DNA from: Paenibacillus fonticola DSM 21315
GTDB taxonomy: Bacteria; Bacillota; Bacilli; Paenibacillales; Paenibacillaceae
Assembly: GCF_000381905.1 (NCBI RefSeq)
Contig: NZ_KB907252.1
Span: forward strand, 1-64,000
DNA length: 64,000 nt
Direction: 5' to 3'
Of the stretch, positions 16,833-24,952 are shown one piece after another (position 1 is the first letter of the stretch; every line of letters starts with the position of its first letter). The notes beneath the pieces are model-generated. The model saw only the letters and a program-made list of their open reading frames with translations. It made no database searches and had not been told where the DNA came from. The position numbers were made by a program, and so were the translations under genes.

Positions 16833-16861
16833 ATTATACGTGATTAACGTCACTGTGTCAC
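16833..16861 (-). promoter_or_regulatory. sigma-A promoter of the met transporter operon
   Basis: On the minus strand GTGACA (16861-16856) and TATAAT (16838-16833) are 17 bases apart, about 75 bp upstream of metN. Confidence 0.65.
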
Positions 16862-16908
16862 TAATTTTAATAAACACATCATTCTATTAAAAAGCAAATA
16901 CTGCGCAA

Positions 16909-16952
16909 AAAAACCGAAAGACTGCCGCTAACTAGCGGTTATCTTTCGGTTT
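16909..16952 (-). terminator. rho-independent terminator of the stalk-domain gene
   Basis: On the minus strand AACCGAAAGA/TCTTTCGGTT with inner stem CCGCT/AGCGG, followed by seven T residues. Confidence 0.85.
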
Positions 16953-16986
16953 CAAAGCGCAATTATTTACATAGAAATAATTAAAA

Positions 16987-17736
16987 TTAATTCTCCAACC
17001 AGCTTTCGTCCCAGAGGACATAGCCTGTCGCATCTTCTCCGGCCGGTCCAGTAAACTTAACGTACAACTCGGTTGTGTTGTTAGGCAGCACCAGAACGTT
17101 TTCAACTACGGTGCCGTTCTCAACTTTTCCTGTAGCGAGAGCTTGTCCCTCTTTGTCGGAAATAGTGTACGTTCCTGAGTAAATCCTATCGGATTTTTGT
17201 GTCTTCAAACCAACTAATACACCAATTTTTTTTGTACCTTCTTTTACTTTAAAAGCAAAGCCTTGACCCGCACTGTTCACACCGCTAACCACGAACGCAG
17301 TTTCGTACTGTGTCTCTCCGAACCTCAAATCTTCCTTATTACGAGTTATACCGCTCTTATAGTAACTCCACTTAAAATGACTTACATTATTCTCACTAAA
17401 AGGAACTCTTTCACCCTTGCCCGGAGTTTCGGCAATCGGTCCCGTCGTGATCGAAATTTGCTGTTTGGCCGCATCGTAGCGAATATCTGCTCCAGTGGCT
17501 TCAGCTACAGCACGAAGGGGTACGTATGTAGTCCCTTTATAACTGATTGGAACAGCCTTCGCCCCGTTCGCATCTTTAGCCGTCCATGCCTGTCCGTTCA
17601 ACAAAAACGAAATGCCGTGGTTCAAGTTAGCCTGAATACGTTACAATGCGGAAGCCGCAGATACGCCTGCAGAAAAAGTCAACAGTAGAACAAGCGCCGT
17701 CCCGATCATTACCGTCTTTTTGGATTTCATTTTCAA
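16987..17736 (-). pseudogene. copper amine oxidase-like stalk-domain protein, split by an in-frame stop
   Basis: Reading from TTG 17736 (AAGGAAG seven bases upstream) or ATG 17730 gives a signal peptide (MKSKKTVMIGTALVLLLTF, then ASAL). It ends at TAA 17643-17641 and continues in the same frame as 'RIQANLNHGISFLLNGQAW'. The stalk motif follows ('PISYKGTTYVPLRAVAEATG', about residue 60), and then a beta-rich C-terminal domain ('YETAFVVSGVN'). A single CAA-to-TAA change would explain the break. The 212-codon fragment beginning at TTG 17625 could be translated but would lack its export signal. The intact parent would be a secreted wall-associated protein. Confidence 0.75.
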
Positions 17737-18114
17737 GAGTCATCTTCCTTCCCATAAATATTCTATGTATTTATTTCTACATAATAATACATTATTCTAC
17801 ATTTTTCTTAAATGTGTCGAAGTCCCCAATTTCCAGGCAATTCCTTGAAAAAATCAGGGGATGCCCATGCAACCACGACAAAAAGACCACTCTGCTTCCT
17901 TCGATTGGCCTATAAGCCCTACACGTATTGTTTGCTCCAACTTTCCAATCAGTGTGCAGAATCGTTTCCTTTACCGTGTCACGCTTCCTGAATATGGAAT
18001 TTCCCGCAGTATCATCATTGTGTCACTAATTTAAAAAATCATTCCATTTAACTTTTTTACCAAAAAGCAGTGCCACCCGGCTTCCGTACAAGGAAGGGGT
18101 GGCACTAGGCAGGA
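17737..18114. other. intergenic region
   Basis: AT-rich DNA upstream of the stalk gene and downstream of the large SLH gene. At about 18021-18045 a fragment (TGTCACTAATTT) repeats the sequence that contains the -35 box of the met promoter (16856). It ends with the SLH gene's terminator. No gene was recognised. Confidence 0.45.
18070..18105 (-). terminator. terminator of the large SLH gene
   Basis: GTGCCACCC/GGGTGGCAC stem with inner CTTCC/GGAAG; on the minus strand it is followed by CTGCTTTTTGG. Confidence 0.8.
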
Positions 18115-21100
18115 TTAAATCAAGTTCGATTGACGCAATAAACGTTCTACGATCAGAGCTGTCTCAGCACGTGTTATATTTTCGTGAGGTGAAATTTTTC
18201 CTTTATATCCGCTGATGATACCCTGAAGGAGGTTTATCGCAGCCCCCTCCTGAGCCCAAGGACTAATATGATCCTGATCTGAAACTACGGATAGCGCTTC
18301 AGTGATTTGACTGGCCGTCAAGTTGCTGTCCAATCCGGTCAGCTTCATCGCTTTAGCGATAATCATCATCGCTTCCTGGCGGGTAATATTGTTATTCGGC
18401 CGGAACTCCCCGCTGTCATAGCCTTGAATCAAGCCATAAGCTACCCCGGTATTTACTGCATCACGGAACCAGTCGTCATTGAGAACATCATTGAAATCGA
18501 AATTGGAATTGTTCCCCGCGGTCGTTAGACCAAGTGCACGTACGACGATCGAAATAAATTCTCCGCGAGTTATATCGCGACTAGGTTGATACAGTGAATC
18601 TGCGTCCCCGTTAATAATTAAGCGGGAAGCCAGCTCCTCGATATGCTGCTTGGCCCAATGTCCGTCGATGTCATTAAAGGTACTCTGATTATGTATGACC
18701 GAGTACACGCTATTGCTCCGACTATGAATTACAGTATAGAGCCGCCCCTCTTTCTGGACAACTCGCGTTGGAACATGAGCAAGAGTTCCTGACTTTGTCA
18801 TTACGATCCCTGTAGTAATCTGATCCTTCGCAACGCCTTCCAAGACCGGAATCGTTAGCTGGATATACTGTTTAAACGTATCAACCGAAACAGTCCGTTC
18901 CCCATTAGTTACTTTAATCAGAAAATCTACGGCAGGCGCAATCCACTTGACAGACGGCCCAGATCCACTCGTTATGGCCGGGTGCTCAGCTGATTTTTTT
19001 ATTTCTACACGCACCTGGATGTCTTGTGCTGAGCTGCCGCTTCTCATTTGATCGATTATTTCTTGCATAGTAGTGTAATGGATCGGAAGTTTAAGCTCTC
19101 CGTAATCTGTTTTAACTTCCAGTATAGCCTGCTTCGTATACATGAGATAGATTAAATCCCCTGACAATTCAGCGACAACGGAATCTGAGGAATGAAGTAC
19201 TGGAATAGAGAGAACGAACCCGTTATTTTCCTTCTGTAAACTCTCAATTACCGCACTCCCGGCTATGGAAACAGTCGTTATCTTCTGTCCGGCTTCCTCC
19301 ATAGTCTTAATGGCAGCCCACTTTTCTACTCGTTCACGTCCTACATAGATCGGCAGGAACTCAACTGCAGCATCTCCAGGCTTTCCGCCATCCTTTGAAT
19401 CTGTTCCCCCGCCTGAGCGACTGCTGTTTCCACTTGGCCAGCCACCGCTGTTCCCATTGTTATTGCCGCCATCGTCGTCGTTGCCGCCGTTGTTGCCACC
19501 GTTGTTGCCGCCACTACCGTTATCATCCGGCTTTCGGTCCTTTGTTATTGTAAGTACATAGGTTTTTGAATCTCCGTTCTGAGCGTAAATACGGATTTGG
19601 ACAACGTTCACTCCTGTATTCAACTGTACGGTAATTGGGCCGCCGCTGCCAACTATCTGTCCATCTACTTCAAGCGAAGCCGATGGATCCGCCAAAGTTG
19701 GAGTAATATCTATTTCGTCTACAGAATAGGCCACCAAAACGCTGTAATCCGTAATACCCGGATCAAATTCAGGAGTCACTGTTCCCTTATTAACAATCAG
19801 ACTGCTAAGATCGGCATCGCTTGGCAAATCTGCCCGATGAACCGTCAAGGTGTAAATCTTCACGGTTCCGCTCTGTGCTGTGACAACTATCTCAATTAAA
19901 TTTCTGCCTACTACTAGCGCGACCTCGGCTTCTTGGCCACTAAGCACTTCTATTCCATTTACTCGCACTGTCGCATTAAGATCTTCCAGTGTAGGCGTTA
20001 CATACACAGCAGTCACTACATTAGCCACATTAACGGAATAGTCCGTATCTTCTGTGTGGAATTGAGGTGTCAGTGTCAAGCCTTTAAGAGAAAGATCACT
20101 TAGTAACGCATTGTCTGACGAAGCACGAGTCACCGCGATCGTATACGTCTTTATTGTGCCATCCTGGGCTGTAACTTTTACAGCGATCGTATTCGGGCCC
20201 ACGTTCAGCGGGATCGTTCGGGCTACCCCACTGCTTACTGAGGTACCATTAATTTGAACCGTTGCCCCCGCGTCCTCCACACTCGCCGTCACTGCCAGCC
20301 CGCTGACCGGATGACCTACTGAAGATGTGTAGCTGAGCACATCTTTGTCAAAGACCGGATCGAGCGTGCCTTCACTTAACGTAAGACTGTTTAAATCTGC
20401 ATTTGCAGATAGAGCACGAGTCACCGTGACCGTGTACGTCTTGGTTGTTCCATCCTGGGCTGTAACTGCAACAGTGATCGTATTCGGGCCGACACTAAGC
20501 GGGACCGATTGGGCCGTTCCACTGCTTACTAACGTATCGTTAATTCGGACCGTTGCCCCCGTGTCCACCGTATTCGCCGTCACATCCAGCCCGCTGACAA
20601 GGTGACCTACTAAGGCCGTGTAGCTAAGCACATCTTTGTCAAAGGCCGGATCGAGCGTGCCTTCACTCAGCTCAAGACTGTTTAAATCTGCATTCGCAGA
20701 GGGAGCGCGTTCCACCGTAATCGTGTACGTCTTCGTTGTTCCATCCTGGGCTGTAACTACAATAGTGATCGTATTCAGGCCAACGTTCAGCGGGACCGTT
20801 TGGGCTACCCCACTGCTTGCTTCGGTATCATTAATTTGGACCGTTGCCTCCGCCTCCGCCACACTTGCCGTCACCTCCAGCCCGCTGACCGGGTGACTTA
20901 CTGAAGCCGTGTAGCTAAGCACATCTTTGTCAAAGACCGGACCGAGCGTGCCTTCACTTAACGTAAGACTGTTTAAATCTGCATTTGCAGATAGAGCACG
21001 GGCCACCGCGATCGTGTACGTCTTTATTGTGCCATCCTGGGCTGTAACCGCAACCGATATCGGATTCGGGCCGACGCTCAGCGGGATCGTTTGAGGCGTT

Positions 21101-22545
21101 CCACTGCTTACTAGCGTACCGTTAATTCGGATCGTTGCCCCCGCGTCCGCCACAATCGCCGTCACGTCCAGCTCGCTGACCGGGTGATTTACTGTAGCCG
21201 TGTAGCTAAGTACATCTTTGTCAAAGGAGGGGCTGAGCGTGCCGGCACTTAGCGTAAGACTGTTTAAATCCGCATTCGCTGATAGCGCACGGGTCACCGT
21301 AATCCTGTACATCTTTTTCGTTCCATCCTGGGCTGTAACTTCAATAGTGATCGCATTCGAGCCGACGCTCAACGGGATCGTTCGGGCTACCCCACTGCTT
21401 ACTTTGGTTCCATTAATTTGAACCGTTGCCTCCGCGTCCGCCACACTCGCCGTCACGTCCAGCTCGCTGACCGGGTGACTTACTGAAGCCGTGTAGTCAA
21501 GAACATCTTTGTCAAAGGCCGGGCTGAGCGTGCCGGCACTTAGCGTAAGACTGTCAAGATAAGCGTTGTTCGACAACACCATTTCCCATGTATAAATCAT
21601 GCCTTTCTCTCCAACAGAAACGATAAAATTGCCGTCAGGCCGAGCAATCACTTTATTAAAAAAATTGCCTATATGTAACTCTTCGCTCCAATTGACTCCA
21701 TCCGTTGAAGATAAAATAACCCCTGATGTCCCTTGACCATTAACATCCTGGTCCACATCGCCCCCGACTATAAGAAATTTGCCTCCACTATATTCTACTG
21801 AATTTAAATTTATCGTCCCCGTCGGCAGTCCTTGAACCTTTGTCCATACTGCTCCAGTATCCGATGTAAGCACTGTGCCATTTGTTCCGGCAGCAATAAA
21901 TTTCCCGGCACCATAAACAACATCAAACAAATATTCAGTCGTCCCTATATTCAGCGCTCTTGCTGTCCAATCCCGGCCATTCGTTGACGTATAAATATTA
22001 TCCGGATCTCCGACGACTACAAATTGCCCTCCGCCGTAAGTAATTCCAATCAAATATTCATTGCTGGCAATCGAATTGCTTTTTGTCCAATTCTCCCCAT
22101 TTGACGAAGTTAATATGGTGCCGCCTTCTCCTACGGCTACATAAAGTCCGTCGTGATACGTAATCGCGCTAAGCTCACTCGTTACACCAGAGGTTTGCTG
22201 CTGCCATGTCACACCATTCTGCGAGGTGTATATTTCCCCTCCGCTGCCTACAACGACCCACTTATTCCCTGCATAAATCACATCGAACATGGATTTCAAT
22301 TGCCAAGGCTTGCTGGCCGTCCATTGGTGTCCATCCGTTGAAGTAAGAAACTCACCGTCTGTTCCAATCGCGACCCAAAGACCGTTCCCATATGCAGCAC
22401 TATTTAGATGTTTAATGCCTGGAGACTGCTCTTCTACCCATACGGGCGCTGCTTTTGCAAACCCTAACCCTATTCCCGGAATTCCAGAAAAGGCGACCAA
22501 AATACATAATATGACCATACACGCGGAGCTGCTTGCTCTTCTCAT
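18115..22545 (-). CDS. large SLH-anchored surface protein with beta-propeller and seven cadherin-like repeats
   Basis: About 1476 residues. A signal peptide is followed at about 35-325 by Ycf48/BNR-like propeller repeats ('ILTSSNGENWTKS', 'IYTSTNGRDWTAR'). Seven cadherin-like beta-sandwich units of about 97 residues follow (about 330-1010), each with 'L.SLTLS.GTL.P.FD', 'YTA.V.HPVS' and 'TVTAQDGTTKTYTITV'-like strands. Next come an Asn/Gly-rich linker, a beta-rich domain, and three SLH domains at the C-terminus ('FNDIDGHWAKQHIEEL', 'FNDVLNDDWFRDAV', 'ISPWAQEGAAINL'). It is displayed on the cell wall, probably for adhesion or ligand binding. Start ATG 22545 has AAGGTG; in-frame GTG 22554 has GGAGGG and is equally possible. 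Confidence 0.9.
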   Translation of the reverse strand: MRRASSSACMVILCILVAFSGIPGIGLGFAKAAPVWVEEQSPGIKHLNSAAYGNGLWVAIGTDGEFLTSTDGHQWTASKPWQLKSMFDVIYAGNKWVVVGSGGEIYTSQNGVTWQQQTSGVTSELSAITYHDGLYVAVGEGGTILTSSNGENWTKSNSIASNEYLIGITYGGGQFVVVGDPDNIYTSTNGRDWTARALNIGTTEYLFDVVYGAGKFIAAGTNGTVLTSDTGAVWTKVQGLPTGTINLNSVEYSGGKFLIVGGDVDQDVNGQGTSGVILSSTDGVNWSEELHIGNFFNKVIARPDGNFIVSVGEKGMIYTWEMVLSNNAYLDSLTLSAGTLSPAFDKDVLDYTASVSHPVSELDVTASVADAEATVQINGTKVSSGVARTIPLSVGSNAITIEVTAQDGTKKMYRITVTRALSANADLNSLTLSAGTLSPSFDKDVLSYTATVNHPVSELDVTAIVADAGATIRINGTLVSSGTPQTIPLSVGPNPISVAVTAQDGTIKTYTIAVARALSANADLNSLTLSEGTLGPVFDKDVLSYTASVSHPVSGLEVTASVAEAEATVQINDTEASSGVAQTVPLNVGLNTITIVVTAQDGTTKTYTITVERAPSANADLNSLELSEGTLDPAFDKDVLSYTALVGHLVSGLDVTANTVDTGATVRINDTLVSSGTAQSVPLSVGPNTITVAVTAQDGTTKTYTVTVTRALSANADLNSLTLSEGTLDPVFDKDVLSYTSSVGHPVSGLAVTASVEDAGATVQINGTSVSSGVARTIPLNVGPNTIAVKVTAQDGTIKTYTIAVTRASSDNALLSDLSLKGLTLTPQFHTEDTDYSVNVANVVTAVYVTPTLEDLNATVRVNGIEVLSGQEAEVALVVGRNLIEIVVTAQSGTVKIYTLTVHRADLPSDADLSSLIVNKGTVTPEFDPGITDYSVLVAYSVDEIDITPTLADPSASLEVDGQIVGSGGPITVQLNTGVNVVQIRIYAQNGDSKTYVLTITKDRKPDDNGSGGNNGGNNGGNDDDGGNNNGNSGGWPSGNSSRSGGGTDSKDGGKPGDAAVEFLPIYVGRERVEKWAAIKTMEEAGQKITTVSIAGSAVIESLQKENNGFVLSIPVLHSSDSVVAELSGDLIYLMYTKQAILEVKTDYGELKLPIHYTTMQEIIDQMRSGSSAQDIQVRVEIKKSAEHPAITSGSGPSVKWIAPAVDFLIKVTNGERTVSVDTFKQYIQLTIPVLEGVAKDQITTGIVMTKSGTLAHVPTRVVQKEGRLYTVIHSRSNSVYSVIHNQSTFNDIDGHWAKQHIEELASRLIINGDADSLYQPSRDITRGEFISIVVRALGLTTAGNNSNFDFNDVLNDDWFRDAVNTGVAYGLIQGYDSGEFRPNNNITRQEAMMIIAKAMKLTGLDSNLTASQITEALSVVSDQDHISPWAQEGAAINLLQGIISGYKGKISPHENITRAETALIVERLLRQSNLI
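20093..21560 (-). repeat. five near-identical 291-bp tandem repeats inside the SLH gene
   Basis: The marker AGACTGT recurs at 20384, 20675, 20966, 21257 and 21548, exactly 291 bp apart, equal to 97 codons. The five units encode cadherin-like domains 1-5; domains 6 and 7 are diverged. Such exact spacing implies recent duplication or gene conversion. Confidence 0.9.
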
Positions 22546-22753
22546 TTTTAACACCTTCTACCCTCCTTCAATTCTCTTAAAATTTATGCAAAAAAAGCAA
22601 GATATATAAAGACAGCGTTATCCTTTTTTTGCCTATTTATCTGTTATTATATATGACTTTTTTAACAAAAACATTATAAATCTATGAAAAAAATCACATT
22701 TAGTATGATATAGTATTAATGAACTTGAAATCCATTAATAACCAAGGAGGATT

Positions 22754-23245
22754 ATGCTGCAAACCGTCTCAGCTCAAACTAAAGATAAGCCCTTTCTGCT
22801 TCAGCTTTACGCGAGTTCACGTGCCGATGAAGTATACGCTTGGGGCTGGAATGAAGAGATGATAAACGCCTTCCTTGAAATGCAATGGAATGCTCAGCAG
22901 CAGTATTATGCTTCCCGATACCCGGAAGCCGAGCATCTTATCATTTATTCTCATCAGCATCGTGCGGGCAACATGATCATCTCGCACACCCCAAGGCGCT
23001 TGACTTTAGTGGATATTACACTCCTTCCAGAATACCGCAACCAAAAAATCGGCACACAGCTATTGCAGCAGCTGCAGTACAAAGCTTCCAGCTTATCCAT
23101 TCCATTTCAACTATCCGTCTTGAAAACGAATCCTGCTTATCATTTATACCAGCGACTTGGTTTCAAATGTAGCGGAGGCAATGATCTGTATCATTTTCTC
23201 GAATGGACCCACCAAAACTCTTTATTTAGAGGTGACGAATCATGA
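22754..23245 (+). CDS. GNAT-family N-acetyltransferase linked to tail-collar genes
   Basis: A 163-residue protein with the GNAT acetyl-CoA site 'LLPEYRNQKIGTQLL' (about residue 95) and C-terminal 'NPAYHLYQRLGF'. The N-terminal 'LYASSRADEVYAWGWNEEM' is typical of the GNAT subgroup that neighbours tail-collar/MdpB genes in several phyla. Start ATG 22754 follows AAGGAGGA, and its stop overlaps the next start (ATGA). It probably acetylates something connected with the three collar proteins; no target is known. Confidence 0.88.
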   Translation: MLQTVSAQTKDKPFLLQLYASSRADEVYAWGWNEEMINAFLEMQWNAQQQYYASRYPEAEHLIIYSHQHRAGNMIISHTPRRLTLVDITLLPEYRNQKIGTQLLQQLQYKASSLSIPFQLSVLKTNPAYHLYQRLGFKCSGGNDLYHFLEWTHQNSLFRGDES

Positions 23246-23742
23246 GTGAACCGTATGTCGGTGAAATTCGTATGTTTGGCGGCAATTATGCGCCCCAAGG
23301 CTGGGCACTTTGCAACGGTCAGCTTCTCAACATAGCAGATAACGAGCTGCTCTACGCCTTGATTGGCACAACTTATGGGGGGGATGGGCAAAATACCTTT
23401 GCCTTGCCGGATCTGCGGAGCCGCATACCTGTTCACCCTAGTCCTGCTTATTCTTTAGGTACGAAGGGCGGTGCCGAAACCGTATCTATCACACATAATC
23501 AAATGCCTACACACACCCATATTCCCCTGGCTGCAAATGAACCTGGAACCTCTTCTACACCAGAAAATATGGTTTGGGCCACAGGCTCCAAAACTAGCTA
23601 TGCTGCATCCGGCGCTCCCATCTCCATGATGCCTTATGCCCTTTCCCCCGTAGGAGGAAATCAACCACACGACAACATGATGCCCTCATTGACGATATCG
23701 TTCATTATTGCTCTAGATGGGTTGTTCCCCCCACAAAATTAA
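23242..23742 (+). CDS. phage tail-collar (MdpB-like) protein 1
   Basis: A 166-residue protein with the tail-collar pattern: 'VGEIRMFGGNYAPQGWALCNGQ', 'TTYGGDGQNTFALPDLRSR', 'MPTHTH' and a closing 'QPHDNMMPSLTISFIIAL'. The collar fold comes from phage tail fibres (T4 gp12 type), and the bacterial stand-alone forms are annotated as microcystin-dependent protein MdpB. No signal peptide is present. It is translationally coupled to the GNAT gene and followed by two paralogues. Confidence 0.9.
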   Translation: MSEPYVGEIRMFGGNYAPQGWALCNGQLLNIADNELLYALIGTTYGGDGQNTFALPDLRSRIPVHPSPAYSLGTKGGAETVSITHNQMPTHTHIPLAANEPGTSSTPENMVWATGSKTSYAASGAPISMMPYALSPVGGNQPHDNMMPSLTISFIIALDGLFPPQN

Positions 23743-23760
23743 AAAAAAGGAGGAAGAAAT

Positions 23761-24255
23761 ATGGAACCGTTCACTGGAGAAATCCGCTTATTTGCCAATG
23801 GCTACGCCCCCCAGGGCTGGGCGCTGTGCGAAGGACAAATTTTGCAAATCAATACCAATCAGGCCTTATTTTCCATAATCAGAAATTACTATGGCGGGGA
23901 TGGAGTTACGACTTTCGCATTGCCGGACCTTCGCGGACGTGTCCCGCTCCACGTCTCATCGGCCATACAAATAGGAACATCTTCAGGAGAGTCTTCTCAC
24001 ACTTTAACTACTAGTGAACTTCCTCAGCACACCCATCAAATTAACGCTTCAAAGAACGATGCAAGCTCAGCATCACCGTTAAATAATATATGGGCGAAAC
24101 AGGACAATTACTATGGCTCGGCTTCTTCTTTAATTCCAATGAACGACGGGGCTATTTCCAGTTCCGGCAGCTCCGAGTCCCATTCCAATATGCAGCCTTT
24201 TCTTACGCTTAATTTCTGTATCGCGCTGCAAGGTATTTACCCTTCGCGAAATTAA
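23761..24255 (+). CDS. phage tail-collar (MdpB-like) protein 2
   Basis: A 164-residue paralogue of the preceding protein: 'TGEIRLFANGYAPQGWALCEGQ', 'YYGGDGVTTFALPDLRGR', 'ELPQHTH', 'HSNMQPFLTLNFCIAL'. A perfect AAGGAGG precedes ATG 23761, 18 bp after the previous stop. The three paralogues are diverged enough to suggest a hetero-oligomer or three ligand specificities; this is inference. Confidence 0.9.
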   Translation: MEPFTGEIRLFANGYAPQGWALCEGQILQINTNQALFSIIRNYYGGDGVTTFALPDLRGRVPLHVSSAIQIGTSSGESSHTLTTSELPQHTHQINASKNDASSASPLNNIWAKQDNYYGSASSLIPMNDGAISSSGSSESHSNMQPFLTLNFCIALQGIYPSRN

Positions 24256-24271
24256 TAAGGAGGAATTTAAA

Positions 24272-24814
24272 ATGGCAGATGCTTATACAGGAGAAATACG
24301 CATTTTTGCAGGTGACTTTCCGCCGAGGGGCTGGGCTTTATGTAACGGTCAATTATTACCGATTGCCCAAAACACTGCACTATATTCCGTCCTTGGAGTC
24401 CAGTATGGTGGTGACGGTAAAACGACCTTCGCTCTGCCCAATTTAACCGGAGCTGTTCCCATGCACCAGGGCCAAGGCCAAGGCTTGACGTCACGCAAAG
24501 TCGGTCAGCGGGTAGGTTCAGAGACCGTAACACTTACAGAAAGCCAAATACCGGCCCACACTCATATCCCACAGGCGGTCAATGCACCAGGGAGTGCGAA
24601 TACAGCAGGCAGCAATATTTGGGCGCAATCACCGCGTGAAGGCCGGCCCGGACAGCAGACGCAACTCCCACTATATGATTCGGATTCCACTACAAATATG
24701 AATCCAACGGCATTATCACCAACCGGTTCAAGTCAGCCTCATAATAATATGCAGCCATTTCTAGCCCTGAATTTTATCATTTGCCTCAACGGAGAGTATC
24801 CTTCTAAGGATTAG
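24272..24814 (+). CDS. phage tail-collar (MdpB-like) protein 3
   Basis: A 180-residue paralogue, the longest of the three: 'TGEIRIFAGDFPPRGWALCNGQ', 'QYGGDGKTTFALPNLTGA', 'QIPAHTH', 'QPHNNMQPFLALNFIICL'. An insertion of about 10 residues after the collar core ('HQGQGQGLTSRKVGQR') sets it apart. AAGGAGG precedes ATG 24272. It is the last gene of the four-gene operon, which ends at the hairpin at 24873-24917. Confidence 0.9.
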   Translation: MADAYTGEIRIFAGDFPPRGWALCNGQLLPIAQNTALYSVLGVQYGGDGKTTFALPNLTGAVPMHQGQGQGLTSRKVGQRVGSETVTLTESQIPAHTHIPQAVNAPGSANTAGSNIWAQSPREGRPGQQTQLPLYDSDSTTNMNPTALSPTGSSQPHNNMQPFLALNFIICLNGEYPSKD

Positions 24815-24872
24815 TTTGGTTGCTTAATACATAATTCAAAGTCATGAGGAAGCTAATATGAACTAACAAATT

Positions 24873-24917
24873 GAAGCCGGGAAACAGCCACGTTACAAGT
24901 GGCTGTTTCTCGGCTTC
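24873..24917. terminator. bidirectional terminator
   Basis: A 19-bp stem with one mismatch (GAAGCCGGGAAACAGCCAC against its complement) and a seven-base loop, between the convergent collar operon and the propeller gene. Confidence 0.8.
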
Positions 24918-24952
24918 TTGTAAACCATGTATATATGCTGGGGTTATAGCCT

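Noticed and set aside
16758-16990. SAM riboswitch (S-box) upstream of the methionine transporter operon
   Set aside because: The conserved S-box blocks were looked for and are absent; only a promoter and the neighbour's terminator are present.
23242-24814. Prophage remnant
   Set aside because: The collar genes have intact starts, operon spacing and a GNAT partner, and there are no capsid, portal, terminase, integrase or lysis genes nearby.
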